A DNA stretch of 64,000 nucleotides from Macrobrachium rosenbergii (GCF_040412425.1 NC_089777.1:29629037-29693036), one strand, 5' to 3'; positions 11,751 to 26,000 are shown, counted from the stretch's first letter. A program made the numbers and translations. Notes: generated by a model not told the origin, from the sequence alone.

Positions 11751-12112
11751 TTCGTCTTTGAACATCTCTGTCTTTTGTCCTTATTAGAAAGCCAGTGAAT
11801 GTGATTTTTCATAGGGTTTTACTTCACTTGTAAATATTATTAAGTCGAAACACGACGAGAAACATTGATATTGGTAGACCTTGATCAATTTTAAACACTT
11901 GCAACTTTATTCTGATGACTCATTGAAAGTGATGTTAACGCAAAGATATTTATGCATAATAAATAGCATGAAAATTAAATACACACCTTGACGTAAGTGC
12001 TGATATTCTCAACAAACCTCATGAGTAATTGGTACCTTGAGCATATCCACGTATTACTGGGAAATGGTAATGCTACGCAATAACTCAGGGTAATGAACCA
12101 TCACTGGTGCAG

Positions 12113-12148
<36 letters not shown>

Positions 12149-12313
12149 GTTCACAGTCGTCAGTCGACTGCTCGGGGTTGAAAGACAGACAGAAGTAACA
12201 TACTACGTGTATTCATCCACCGTTAAAATTCCTTCAAAATATATACCATACATAAATGAAAACCGGATGGTCTCGGCTACGTAATCTTCATCCCACCAGG
12301 GTGAAACCATTCA

Positions 12314-12369
<56 letters not shown>

Positions 12370-12993
12370 GGACTGTTTTGACGCTGTTGATCGCACTTGA
12401 GCAATAACAAAAATTAATTGCTGGATTTAGGAAGGAACTGCAAAACCAATCTAGACAGTGACTGGCCTTACTTAGCAGTTGTAACTTTACTCGCAATTGC
12501 AAACCAACAATAACAGTAAAAATACTGCAACAATCCTACAATGACAAAATCACTCCACTAACGACAAACAAGCACCTGTTTATGTTTAGATAACGCCACT
12601 GAAGCAAACATGTAAATAAATAGAATATATTTTGCTTTCGAAGTATCTGATTCACAACGAGCTTTCGAAAATAGAAACATGGTAGTTAAATGTGAATTTT
12701 GAAAACACATACGCGTGCGCTCAGACACACGCTCGCTTGCGCGCGCAAAGACACACACACACACACACACAAAGTTCTGCTCCCTAATAGGATTGGTTCA
12801 CCCCACCTGTTACGTAAGGGTTATTAATTATACGGATGACGTAAAAATGCAACACCTTGAATTTATATGGTGCGTATTCTAGCGTGAAGTTCGCTTTGTT
12901 ACAGACTTCCGTAGTATCATACAATCTTGTTCATAGTAATGTCTTTGAAAATTGGAGCTTGAGAGGTTGATTTATTATTATTATTATTATTAC

Positions 12994-13041
<48 letters not shown>

Positions 13042-13730
13042 CAGCTTTCTATGTATCGTACGTATGTAGAAGACATTTAGAAATGCTTCAGTACACTTTA
13101 TTTATTTATTTATTAATATTCAAGATGTGAATGCGTTAACATGAAATAAGCAAATTTGATATTGACGGATGCCCCTTTGCGAAAAGAGAATCAAAGCAAA
13201 TAGAAGAAAACATTAGTAAAAGACAAGAAACATTGGTGAATGAACAAATAAGAACGTAAATGGACTCCAAACTTCATAGTCGTTATGACGTAGATACAAA
13301 AAAAATATAATTAAAAAAATCAAGGACCTGGCTCTTTTAGGTAGCAGTTCAGTCATCCATGAAATAACGAACTTCAACGTTCAAAACATACAAAAAAGAA
13401 TAATTCAGCTCAAGTCATTTCATTAATAGACACTAGTAAAAATAACTTTTGCCAGACGGTAAGTTTCAAGAAACTCAAAAATTTACGAACAAAGGGCCGT
13501 TCTGTTGTCTACCAGATCAGCGACTACAGGAGTGTGAACTGGACAGAATTTGTATCCTTGGTCTTGTGCAAATCGAAAGTGGGCATCGTAGGACTTTCAC
13601 TGTAGTCCCACGCCCTGGTAGGGCGGGGACATCGAAGGCAAGGTCTTCCAAGGGTCCTGCAGTAGTACCAAATCTGGATGATAGATGGCGTTGATTACCT
13701 ACTGCTGGGATAGGAGGAAGGAGCTGGATA
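11751..13730. other. Unique sequence with scattered microsatellites, no gene
   Basis: Holds (CT)n at 12115-12146 and 12319-12368, (CA)n at 12751-12770 and (TTA)n at 12972-13040. A plus frame at 13449-13694 gives an 81-residue peptide I cannot assign. Confidence 0.5.
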
Positions 13731-13733
13731 TTT

Positions 13734-13914
<181 letters not shown>

Positions 13915-13917
<3 letters not shown>

Positions 13918-14092
13918 ATCATGAAGCCACAAATGTCGCAATATCAAATTCACGCTAGCTCAGGAATATCTCCGCGACCCTGCAGTACCAATCCATTTAT
14001 CACTTATAAATTCCCCTTCGGTGATAATTCTCCATCGGAGATATTCCCGAGTAGCGTGAATTTGATATTAAACATTTGTAGCTTCATGATTG
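13915..14092. mobile_element. MITE with ~57-bp inverted arms
   Basis: CAATCATGAAGCCACAAATG at the left is the inverse of CATTTGTAGCTTCATGATTG at the right. Complementarity continues through AATATCAAATTCACGCTAGC and AATATCTCCG, leaving a ~55-nt centre. Length ~178 bp, no coding capacity. It sits between (CA)n on the left and (TA)n on the right. Confidence 0.75.
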
Positions 14093-14116
14093 TATATAAA
14101 TCACGTGTGATAAAAA

Positions 14117-14119
<3 letters not shown>

Positions 14120-14181
<62 letters not shown>
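14120..14181. repeat. (TA)n microsatellite
   Basis: About 31 TA dinucleotides right after the MITE. Confidence 0.95.
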
Positions 14182-14183
<2 letters not shown>

Positions 14184-14263
14184 TGTATATATAACCCTTT
14201 CCAACCAACTGGTAAACTTGACACAACTACCGCGATGGCTTATCAGCTCCTGCCAAATCCCCT

Positions 14264-14292
14264 TACACACACACACACACACACACACACAC
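14264..14292. repeat. (CA)n microsatellite at a LINE 3' end
   Basis: About 14 CA dinucleotides; the decayed minus-strand LINE ends immediately to its right, so on the LINE strand this is a (TG)n tail. Confidence 0.9.
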
Positions 14293-14294
14293 TA

Positions 14295-15592
14295 TGCCAT
14301 ACACCTCAGTCTTGCATAAACACGCAGTTCCTTGATATTAAGGCCATTCCTCTCCAATGCCTTTTTCACACCATCCGTCCAGTATTTCACAGGTCTTTTT
14401 TCCTCCTTCCTCCCAACACATCCGAATCACACTCATTCCACCAACCTATTGTCGCTCTTTCATTCCGCATGACTGAACCAGTTCAAACACACTTGAATAA
14501 TCCTTTTACATATACTAACATTTGCTCCATTACCGCCGCATCCCCATCTTTTGCACACGCCCTGCTACTACCTTCTGTGCTTCCCCTGTTCTCTGAATGA
14601 CCTCGTCTCTCATCGCATCGTCGTCAGTTATCTTTACTCCCTAATACCTGTACGACTCAGCGGCTTTCATTCTTTCACCATCCATATTAACACCCATTGC
14701 TCCATCTTCCTGGTATCCATTTACCCTCATAATCGTACTCTCGCCCTTCAGGATTTTTTCCTAGTTTCTGCAGTTTCTCTTTACTATTGCAAGCTATTAC
14801 TGTATTAGCTACAGACATCAACTACTCCACACTCTCATGACCTGTTTTCTGATCCCAGAACTTTGCCCTCATTTCCCATCTCTGACATCTTACAGTACTT
14901 ATCTATAAAGATGTTAAACATGTATGGGCACCTAACACACTATCTCTGACCCACTTTTACACCAGACCAATCATTAACCTGTCTGTATATTCTACCAGAC
15001 ATTTTTTTTATTCTATTTTAAATCGTAAAAGTTTTTAATCCTTCTCAAAAACTGTACACCACACATCCTCGGTATCATCCTCATTGCCTCTTGATCGACT
15101 TTGTCAAAAGCTTTTCTGGATTTATGTATTTTGCATGTGGCTTTTTCCATTTTCTTTCAAGCTTCTCACTCTTAATCCACATACTCTCTTCTTTGTGTAA
15201 GCCCAGTGTTATTCTCTCCAAATGCTCCTGTCTTTATTTCTAAATCAAAATCCTACAATACACCTGCTCTGGTATATTGAGACATTCACCTATTCCTTTA
15301 GAAACTTTCCATCATCCACATGTACCTGACACACCTTGGTCAGCCACTCAGTCACGCTTTCACCACTATTCTGCACCATCTCATGGGTAATCCCATCAAC
15401 TCCTAGTGCTAATCCATTTTTCAACCTCGACATTAACCTCTTTACACAACTTTCACTCTTCTATCATTATGCTGTGCTCACTTTTATCCTTATCAGATCC
15501 CTGAAATATTCATTCCCTCATCACAGGACTCATTCAGTTCAGTCAGCCACGGTCCGTTTGCACCTTTTACTCTAAGATTTAGATGGTTATTA

Positions 15593-15659
<67 letters not shown>

Positions 15660-16330
15660 CTTAATGTTCATTCCCTCTTCATACTTTACTATACCCACAA
15701 ACGATCCCGGCTGATCCCATGTCCCCATCTTTGAATGTTACACACACCCCATGTTCTCCTTTCACCTCTATATTTTCATCCCTACCTCTCCAACTTTATC
15801 TGCTGTAAAAGAAATTTGCTTCAACTCAGTAATGATCAAATATACATCCAGCCATTCCTCTTTTCACCATTATATCCATCAACTTACTCCTCTGTCTACT
15901 CTTTGGTTACTCATAATTTAGCAAGCGTTTCATCGCCATTTTCTCTTCCCCACTTGTGTATGGGTATTTTTCTCAGTAAACTATGTATTTCCAACAGTCA
16001 AGCCCCTTTCCAGACACATTGCCACTAGACCTTCCCCATTTTCTTGTACTCCAGGTTCTCCATACCAACAAACCATGCTATCTCTGTTCTCTGTCACGTA
16101 CATTTGCATTTAAATCGCCAGACAACCAACTTTTCATATTCCCAAACCTGGTCAGTTATAGATTCAGAATTCCCAAATGCTATTCCCTTTTGTTCTCATT
16201 TTTCCTATTGTTCTTGTTTCAGCCATACACAGTCTCCCTAACACTACAATTGCTATCCCCTTCTTTCACATACCCCAGATACAATCACTATTCTTGCCCC
16301 ATTCTTGTATACACTGCCCTTTTACTGATG
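14295..16330 (-). pseudogene. Decayed RTE-like LINE (endonuclease + reverse transcriptase)
   Basis: The minus strand carries, in order: an AP-type endonuclease motif GDLNANVRDREQR at 16088-16120 (the GDFNA box); ERGLTVGNT; a block ending FDHY at 15829-15840, corresponding to the SDH catalytic box with S changed to F; after a (GA)n insertion, RT motif A-like FDKVDQEA near 15090-15115; a degraded YADD region reading ANTVIAC near 14786-14818, so the catalytic Asp pair is lost; and the NMDGERMKAAESYRY and GIGEEWP tail blocks. Many stops and frameshifts occur. Its plus strand is pyrimidine-rich, which explains the low-complexity + ORFs here. Clade assignment rests on motif spacing and remembered family patterns. 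Confidence 0.75.
15595..15657. repeat. (TC)n microsatellite inside the LINE
   Basis: About 31 TC dinucleotides between the endonuclease and RT remnants; a later expansion. Confidence 0.95.
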
Positions 16331-16712
16331 TCTTACTAAGTGCCAAAGCACTTAGCTTTCTTTTCTTAAAGAACTTGAGTATCATACATTTCTTCTCTTC
16401 TGCATTACATCCATGTGCTTTCAGAACCCAAAACTTTGTATTTTATTTTTTCCCTTTGTTTTTGTGCAATGTGAAATGAGGGTATAGTGCAAACCCCATA
16501 CTTCCGGCATGTTCGGTGCCTTCACAATGCACAGGCGTTAAAGTTTGGTTGTTATTGGTCCTAGGAGAGGCATTTTTGCTTTTTAAGGGATATTTACTCT
16601 CACTAAGAAATTCACAACCGTTCATTACGTGCTCCTTTGTCGTGTCCTAGACCAATTCCTTGTCCAATGCAGGGATGTCCAGAGTGTACCAGTTAATTCT
16701 ACAGTGACAGCA

Positions 16713-16718
<6 letters not shown>

Positions 16719-16801
<83 letters not shown>
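16719..16801. repeat. (TA)n microsatellite
   Basis: About 41 TA dinucleotides, abutting the left end of the foldback element. Confidence 0.95.
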
Positions 16802-16804
<3 letters not shown>

Positions 16805-17833
16805 GTGTAAAAAAGCTAATTTGTCTGGCACTGACTTGAACTCAAATTCAAAAATGCATGTTGGACCTGCTAGATACTTAAGTGCAAGGGCCTATGTTTT
16901 TCATATTTAGGCAACCTGGTGGGTACTTTCTGCACTTCAAAACAGATATTGTAGCAAGCAAGTAAAGTCGGTAATTTTCACGATTGCATCATTCTCCAGC
17001 ATATCATGGTTATATCCAAATAAATTCGAAATATAAAAAATTTCACTCACCTTTTGTCTTTGGTGAGGTCAGGTTACTTTAAGTTAGGTTAGTTAAGTTG
17101 GTAATTTTCAAGATAAGATTTTGCCTTTTAACCATAAGTTGACAGGTGTTCAGAAAACTGCAACATCAGCTTCTTCCTGACTTTTACCTCCAAGTTTGAG
17201 TCCAGTACCTTAAGAAAAAACTTTACACTTTGCAGAGTTTTTGACTGAACTGTAAAGTATTCTGTTTATAGACATGGGTTCGCCAAAGGAGACTGTAATC
17301 AAAAGCATGAAAATAAGGAAGATCTGAGTGTATTATCTGAACTCTGGTTCGATTTCTTGTGAGGCCTTCTTTTTTATGCTCTGATCTGTGCCCAGTGCAT
17401 GAAAATGAAAGTTCTTCATCTGAATAATGGTACATCCTTCTTTGTCATTATTCAATCAAAAACTCTGTGAAGTTTAAAGGTTATTTAAGGTATTCGACTC
17501 AAACTTGGAGGTAAAAGTCAGGAAGAAGTTGATATTACAGTTTTCTGAACACCTGTCAACTTATGGTGAAAAGGCAAGCCTTATCTTTAAAATTACTAAC
17601 TTAACTAATGTAACCTAAAGTAACCTGACCTGACCAAAGACAAAAGGTGAGTAAAATTTTTTTATACGAATTTATTTGGATATAACCATGACATGCTGGA
17701 GAATGATGTATAATCGCGAAAATTACTGGCTTTACTTGCTTGCTACAATATCTGTTTTAAAGTGCAGAAAGTACCCATCCGGCGCTAGCGGATCAGAAAA
17801 ATTTCATGGGGGCAACCAATTTTTATATACATG

Positions 17834-17899
<66 letters not shown>

Positions 17900-18168
17900 T
17901 AACCAATTCATTACTATTATCATTAAGATTATTGTTATTATAGTTGTTATTCATTATTCTCATTTATTATTATCTAAACCTTCAGTATTATTATTTTGTC
18001 ATTATTTTATTTTCATGGGGGCAAGTGCCCAGGCGCCCCCGCCCCCTGGATCCGCTAGTGCCATTAGGTAAATATGAAAAACATATCCAGCAGGTTCAAC
18101 AGGCATTTTTTAAGTAAGTTCAAATCCTGTGGTCTAAGTTAGTGCAAGAGAAATTAGCCTTTTCACAC
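16805..18168. mobile_element. Large foldback element with ~440-bp inverted arms
   Basis: Left arm 16805-17248 starts GTGTAAAAAAGCTAATTTG. Right arm 17451-18168 ends AAATTAGCCTTTTCACAC and is its inverse along the whole length once the MITE at 17781-18062 is removed (about 437 bp left). Shared blocks include CACCTTTTGTCTTTGGTGAG / CAAAGACAAAAGGTGAGTAA and GACAGGTGTTCAGAAAACTG / CAGTTTTCTGAACACCTGTC. The ~200-bp centre (17249-17450) holds a B-box-like GGTTCGATTTC and a 70-codon ORF of no known family. No transposase is present. Confidence 0.85.
17781..18062. mobile_element. MITE nested in the right arm of the foldback
   Basis: Ends are GGCGCTAGCGGATC and GGATCCGCTAGTGCC, inverted copies with one mismatch over ~14 bp. 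It contains a (TA)n tract (17836-17897) and a direct repeat TTTCATGGGGGCAA at ~17802 and ~18011. The foldback's left arm shows the uninterrupted site, so the insertion is certain. The target duplication is not resolved because the junction has drifted; CCAT on both sides is one possibility. Superfamily unassigned. Confidence 0.75.
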
Positions 18169-19635
18169 AATCACCAGTGAGCGTTGGATGCACAGCTTTC
18201 AGTATATAAAGTTCTCACTTCATTCTCGAACAACAACTTTCGAATATATGAAAAAGAATGAAGTTCTTTTAAAAGTTTGAGAACGACGAGGGGGTCATTT
18301 GCCCCATACCAAGTAGATTTTCCTGAACCCTCAGGAAAACCTGCTGAACTCGAGTGTGACAGGGTGCGCAGGTGCTTTGCCGAATGAGAGCTGTAGGATA
18401 AGGAAAGGAAATGGAATAGAGTAGAGGTAGTAATGGACTGTGCCCACTTGCTGTGTTGTGCCAATTGAGTTCTGTGTTCCCAGGGAGCTAAATATTAGTG
18501 TGATGAGATTCGGTCATTCTTTGCTTATTTTTTGCGCTTCATAAAGATGTACTGCCTTCGTAGTTATGGTCGCATTTGTTTTCGTTTTGTGCTAGAGAAC
18601 GGCCATGATTGTGAACGAGGTGACAACGATAATAGTCCGTTACTCCTCAGTCTTTTTGAAGTTGTAGACAGTTCCGTATAACTTATAACATCGGTTGTGA
18701 GATGGAGCGTTTGAAAAAATCGATCTTGTTATTTTCACACGAGGGCCGACGGGACAGGTAACCAAGTGTGTTTATCTAGGCATAGCATAGCCTGCCCTAT
18801 AAAACTAGTGAATAGACCCGTTTTTCAAAGATCCATAATGACATTGGGTGCGGCGGACAGCCAGACATTCAGAGGGTCATTATAACACAACGTTAACTTA
18901 AACCTGAAATTTTGATAATAAACTCATTGTATCTCTGTCCATTTTAATGAATTATTTGATAAACAATACTAAAAAAAGTATTCATAAATGTAAAATCACA
19001 CTAACTGTATGATTTATACAAATATATACAAACATTGAAGCATGATTGAAAGGTAGAGTTGAGATTTATTGACTAGAATTGATGTCGTTGAACAAACAGA
19101 ATGAATAGTGAAAGTTTAGCGGAAGGGAATTTCTTTGTCAGCTGAGCAACACCAGATCCGCCCAGTAAATGAAGGGTTAAGAAATTATTCATTTTCTCAG
19201 AAAGGTTTCATATTAAAATTTTAAAGAGAGACGTATTGATTTATTTCCTGACAAGAACTGATGTACTATATATATATATACACATACATATACATATATA
19301 TGTATGTATATTGCGGGAATACCAGTGCAAATAGATATGTTCATTCTTTTAAAGAGTGAATAAACAAAAATGCGTTTAGAAACTGCCATTCAGCAAGTCA
19401 GCGTCGTAAACTAAGGTATTTTTCAGAAAATGTTGAAAAAGGCGGATACTTGTACATTCTTATGTGCTTACTGTATGTAAATAACATATGCTTGATAGAT
19501 GTTCACATAAACACGCGCACATGCAGATATTAGAGGTTGTTACGATAGTACTTACAGAGCGAACGCAGGTTGTAGAGCCTTGCTGAAACCTTTGATATAA
19601 GATTTTAGATATACAATTGGGACTTTCTCCTTGTT
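18169..19635. other. No gene recognised
   Basis: AT-rich unique sequence. A minus frame at 18171-18464 (97 codons, Ser-rich) has no recognisable domain. A short palindromic TA/CATA patch lies at 19268-19312. Confidence 0.4.
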
Positions 19636-20024
19636 AGTTTTCTGTAAAATAAAACTATTGAAATGGCTTTGTCTATCCGTCCGCACTTTCTCTGTCCGCC
19701 CTCTGATCTTAAAAACTACTGAGGCTAGAGGGCTGCAAATTGGTATGTTGATTATCCATCCTCGAATCATCAAACATACCAAATTGCAGCCCTCTAGCCT
19801 CAGTAATTTTTATTTTATTAAAGGTTAAAGTTAGCCATGATCGTGCGTCTGGCAACGCAATTGGACAGGCCACTACCGGGCTGTGGCTGAAAGTTTCATG
19901 GGCCGCGACTCATACAGCATTATACCGAGACCACCGATATATAGACCTATTTTCGGTGGCCTTGATTATACGCTGTACAGAAAACTCCATTGCCCCGAAG
20001 AAACTTCGGCGCATTTTTTACTTG
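19636..20024 (+). mobile_element. Hairpin-rich element, copy C
   Basis: Near-complete copy: TAGTTTTCTGTAAAATAAAA start, long inverted arms (19709-19811), GGGCCGCGACTCATACAGCA block, perfect short hairpin CCCCGAAGAAACTTCGGCGC, then ATTTTTTACTTG. The best copy in the window for defining the 3' end. Confidence 0.85.
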
Positions 20025-23000
20025 TTTTATTATCGAATGAAGTGTAAAACTAGCAAATTATGCATATTATACAATAGTTAAGTTATTTATCCTTACAGCT
20101 CAATAAGATATTACCTACTGAGTTGTGGACTCCTCAACCTTTGTTTTAGCCCTTTTTGAATTGTGAAATTTAACATTGTGGATGATTAAACCCTCGAAGT
20201 ACAAGTAAGCGCATTTTTAGGATTGTGTTTAAAGAAATACGATTACATTCGTCGCCTAATATACATATTTTATTATACTAATTTTGATTTTATCTTAGTT
20301 TTTTTATGCAATCCTCTGTCGTCTGCTCAAAAAATGTCTGGTAATGCTGTCTATAGCGTGACGTCAGCGCAGGTTCCTAGGAAAAATAAACAAAGCAGGT
20401 AACACGGATCATTACGCACAAGACACGAGTTCATATGGTATGTTGGGACTGAATCTGACTCCGTACTCTGACACGGTGAAACCCCAGAGGCCAGCTCATT
20501 AGCCTAAACTAAAATCAGTATCATTTGTAATTGAGGGTAGACTAAGACTACATGAAAGTTTATTTTAAATGACTGTGCCAGATTCCATTTACCCTTTATG
20601 ATTTTTTCTCTTTTTAACATTTTGTAGAGCCAACAAGATTGTAAAGACACTTTTAAAGCTGCCATATCTTCGATGGTAATCCTTCTCGAATAAGATAAGC
20701 AAAAGATATTTTTATGTTCAGCTTGACGAAAATTTGCGATGTAGCTGAACCTTTGAAGAAGCTGCTAAAGAGAGACAATAACATTAATTTCGATGAAATT
20801 CATAGGATGTGATGCATTTCTCTCTTTTATGAAAGTTAGTGGATACTGAATGAGGAGAGAAAAAACTGAAAACTCTTCGGATGAATTGGCTGCGTAGTTT
20901 GTGTAGAGTACATGGTGATGGAAAGGCTGAGAAATATGGTACGAGAAAGATAACATAAGCAGTGTTAGCATAGATGAATAATGTAGTAGATTTTAAGGTG
21001 TCAGGTGGATGAAATGGAGGAGGTCATGTTTATAACAAATTACAATTCGAAAGATTTTGTGGGCTAGATGGTGTTTTTACTAAACACATTGCTGATGAGC
21101 CTTTGTAAAACTGGGAAGCGGCTTATATTTTGGAAATAATCTGTACAGGCCGTTTTTTTTTTACTGTTGTTAAAGGGTAAACTTCATTTTCCCTATTTGG
21201 GAGGAAAATGCCGCAAGTAGGCCGAGAAGGGCTAATGGTAAAATATATTGCCAATTTGATCTCATCCTAAACAAGGCATGGAGTTAACCTTAAACTGTCA
21301 GTTTTGTAATCATGTACTGCATGCCAAAACCTCAGGTCAGGTAGTGCAACTACTGACTGAAGTTGTTTTGAGTCTTCATCAAAACCAAAGTAGACCAATT
21401 GTGTTTGAATAAACTCTAAGAAATAATCTACAAGTCAGTAAATTAATAGTGCTACTGCCACTACTACTGTAGAAATAATGGTAATATATACAAATTTCTT
21501 ATTATTTACAACAAGTGAATGACTGCCGTCATTATTATTGTTACCCATGAAGTTGTTCTTGAAAATTTCGTTTTCTCTGATTGGGATATATTTCAGAAAA
21601 CATTATGTTATCGGGGACTTATACATTTCTCAGGTGCTCCTTTCTTTCAATTAGATTAAAAAAAATAAATGTAGCTGATATTTTTGTAAACAGTTTCATA
21701 AGAAAAAATTCTAAAATTGTAAAGCTGGTGTCATATTCTCGAGTTATTACAATTATAGTGATTTTCGCTGAATAAATGATGTGGCAGTTCACAATTTTAG
21801 CGGGTTTTTTCTGGTTGGTAAGTAAGGAAGCCAAACAAGAGCGATACAAACGTAATCTAAATGTATTATTAAAGTTTACTTTAACATGCGAGTCTTAACA
21901 CGAGTTCTACTTTGAAAATACTGTCTCGTTTCGTTCCGAGTTAATATGAGAAAATACCAAGATCTTGGGCGTGAAATAATAAATAGAATTTCTTAACTTT
22001 GAAATTCCAATATATTGCAGATATTAAGTGGGTTAAAGTTTCTTACCGGGTGAGAAACTAAATTTTTTTAAGCTTTGAAGACCTATTCGCCGTGTGAATT
22101 CTTGCAGTTTTATCTCCAAATGTATTTGCTGTGAAGACAAGGTTACCTTTTATTTCAGATCTTCAGGAGACCTCCCACCCCCCCATTCGTTAAAACTTGA
22201 TTGTTACAGCAAGTCTTTCCTGAGCTGTTATAGCCGTAATCGTGCACGTAACCATCTTGTTACAGAGTTACGATATGCAGTTAAGAGTGAAAGATTGCCT
22301 TATCCGTTCTAAAGTTATTTGGTTCAGGCTCACATTTAATGCCTGTAATTGGTTAGCATGGGAACATTCCTCTCTTCTCAATAACCAACACCTAAACCCT
22401 CTTTTTTATTTTTTTTTTTTACGCGCAGGTTTAGCTTTAACACACGCAACAGCACAAACTGCTGTGATCTGGTTCCAAAGTCGTTAAACACTTCCGACAT
22501 GGTCCTTCTTGAACAAATGATGACTTTTAAAAAGAGGACTTAACTCATCGTTCGTCGGCTCCTGTAGGTTTTCGAAGCCCCGCCTCTCAGTCCTGACCCT
22601 GGTGAAGGGTAGATAGTGAATGGGCAGCCAGATTGAAATGTAGCATTCAAACTCTATGGTCTAGAGATCTTGTTCAAACCAAGACGGAGGTTGGAAGATA
22701 AATCCAGATTCGGCTGGTCTAATTGTGTAATTGGAAGCTGCGGAAGAAATGCTGAGACGAAAATGTGAAATTTTGGATAAGAATAGCAATTTGATATTGG
22801 TATATGCAGTTCTGGAAAACGTATATATCCTTAATTTGTATATATAGTATCAAAGAATATAATAACTCATGTTTTGCACGATGTCAAACGGTTCTTCAAA
22901 ATCAGTCATTTCCCGAACAAACCAAATGTATGACAATTTCCATGGGATGTGCCTTTATACTGATGAATTGAAAACTCTCAAGTAATTTTATCATGAATAA

Positions 23001-26000
23001 GTTTTTGCATATTTCAAAACAGGAAGTAAACGGGCCCCTTTATCCCCATTCTACATACTTACGAGTGAAAAATATACTCTGCAACAACTCAAGCTGTTTA
23101 AACAATTAAGTATGTGGTGTTTTCTCAAATAAGTTTAACAGATTGTAGGCTACATTTGAAAGGCTTTCTTTGTATTCTGTAATGGAACCGGCAATGTTGG
23201 CCATATTCTAGCACGGATTGGGTTTTCTAGCCGAGGGGCTGTACTTATTCTACAGTATGTTTACATTTTTATCAGGAATTCAACTTCTGGGAAGGAGGCA
23301 TTTTAACAACACAATTCACAGTATTTGAATCGTATCTGAGTGAAGTGTGTCTCTAAATAAAAATATTGATTTTAAAAGCCAGATAGATTAAAAAGGTTAA
23401 CTACCTAACACTATTTGGGAACGGACTTAACGAACGGAAAACCAAAATGCTAATACTGTCATATAGTTTACATAATTTTCATTTAGGATCTGTAAAAGCC
23501 CAGAAGGTTTACGTAGAATATAATTTCCTCTATTAGCGCATGTGTTATTAACGCTTAGCCCCTGTTATGAATACTATATAAAGAAGTTACTACAACAAAG
23601 ATTTACTGTATCACATGTGGAGATGGATACATTTCGAGGATTTGATTGCAGGTATGACTGTCTGATGGTCCCATTTTTGTAATAATTCAGGCACCAGCTT
23701 GCATTTAAAGGCTTGACTATTGCATGAAGAATTGTACAGAAAACGTAACCATAACGAATTTAAAGAAAACGTAACCTTTTACGTCTGATGCCAAACACTA
23801 CTATATTATGGAAGCGTTGCTTGCCGCCCTTTTTATAATAATTTTTAAAAGAAATTTTGTAAAATAAAAAAATAATGCGTTGAATATCACAACTTCAGTG
23901 TCTGTCCTCATAATTCACAGATTCTGAAGCTGATTTCATATTCATTTATTGATATTCGAACTGAGTATTTGAAATATAGCCACATTTTCAAAAGGGACGG
24001 AGTAAGATTTTTTTTTACAGTGAAATTTTAGTTTTCTACTGTCATTTTATTTCTCTGTCATTATATGCTGCCATGGTATTTCACGGCCTACATATTATAA
24101 TTGTGTTTTCTTCTACTTTGGTTAAGGTACTAAGTAATTCTTAATAACTTCCACAGGGCTGAAGAGTTGTCATGTCGTTCTGCTACACGATAGCGATCGT
24201 TGAGGTTCGGAATTTTTCATGTATTCGTTAAAGGTATTCGATACTTTAATGTGAGGTTTAAATCAGAGAGTCAAAGCTTTAAATATGGAAAACGTGAAGT
24301 ATATTGTTTCAGAAATCATACTGAACATTTAGCACGATGTTCAAGCGTTCAGATTACTAAAAATAATTCAAGTAGCATGCGAGATATAGTATTTAAGCCG
24401 TATTTCTTGTTGAATTTCTATGAAAGATATTGTTGAACACATTTCAGAAAACACTTTTTTCATTTCATAATTATTTACCATATACAAAAAAAATGCTTCA
24501 TCAAAATCTTATTTTTATGAACAAGAATCGAAAGGAGAAATCGAAATTGTAAGAAACTAATTAACAATATGTCGTTATAATGTCAAGATGAAGGTACTAA
24601 ATGAGATAAGTTTTAAATACGCAAGAATGTAAATAATTTGTACAAGAAAAACCTTGATATAATTTCTCTATATATACGTATTTAAAGACAGTCTCCCATA
24701 AAGATAAATTTGTGAAAGGCTAGCGTATTGCATGACTCGTCAATAACTAGGATAAATTAACAATATATTTTGTTAGTCACACATTAGTTTTTAATGGTAA
24801 ATGTGCAACAATGAATTACGATTCTTACAAAGTGCTGTCAATAGAAATTGGTCAAAAACTTAATCAGAATCATAACCATCTTTAATTGTAAAGGCAGTAT
24901 AGTACCGACAAAGTACCTTCGTGTTAGGCTGAGTAAGCAATCATATCCTGAGGTAACGTTGGCACCAAAATTAATAACTCAGTGTATTTATGGAGCTGTA
25001 AAACATGAGGGTGAATTGGAGTCAGTTCTGTAGAAATGAGAAATGGGATTTACTGAAAGTTACAAGTGGCTCTACCTTTGAATTCTCCGAATGCAAATTA
25101 CTCTAGTATTAGTTATGAAATACTTAAGCACCTTACTTTAAAGTACTTGAACACTTAATTAATTGTTTTTAGATTTACGATGGCGGTTACTTATTTTAAG
25201 TGAGAAAATTATGCACATAAAACGAACTGAAACAATTTTTTTCGGGTTTTAGGAATTATGCTGATTTTGACCACGTTTTGTTCTTCGGGAGTGACCAACA
25301 TAATGTAGTTAAATTTTTTTTTTTAAATTTAAATGCCGTTAGAATTTCGTTAATTTAAAAATAAGTCCCTGCTTTAATGTCTGAGCGTGAAATAAATTGT
25401 TATCAGTTACAATAACACTACCTCAAGAAGTAAGGTTGTCATTAAAACATCTTAAAAGTTTGTAATTGTTTATTCCTGTTAAAACTGAAGAGAAGGAACA
25501 AGCTGAGAATTATTTGTCGGACAAGGGAAGCTGGTTTGGCAGACGACTCATGTTTGTTGAGACTTTCACAAACACAAGGTCGACTCTCATTTCCCGAATC
25601 TTGCATATGGTTATAATTGGCCCAAATAACGTCTAACTTTAACTCATTATGAATTGCTTTTACCACTGCGCTTATCAACATGCCGGTAAAAATATTCACA
25701 CGAGTAAGTCAAACAAATTCCGACTGTTTACGTTTTTCAAACCATTTAGGACATTGCTATAAATGATTGCCCTGGATTAGCGACTGAATTTTAAGCCAGG
25801 TGTGATCATTAGATGTTAGATTTTACAGAATTACGAAGCTGAAGTAGGAGCGATAAAAGGGCCATTAGTTTAAAAACCACAGAGAAATTTACAGTGCAAA
25901 TTCCAAGTTCGGTTACCTGCTTCTTAACGCGAAATAGACTTTACTTCTATACAAAAATTCACGTTTTTGGTTAACTTTACTTTGAAGATTTTACGCAACA

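Noticed and set aside
17223..17435. ORF in the centre of the large foldback as a transposase remnant
   Set aside because: Only 70 codons with no DDE, zinc-finger or RT motif; it contains a tRNA B-box-like segment instead.
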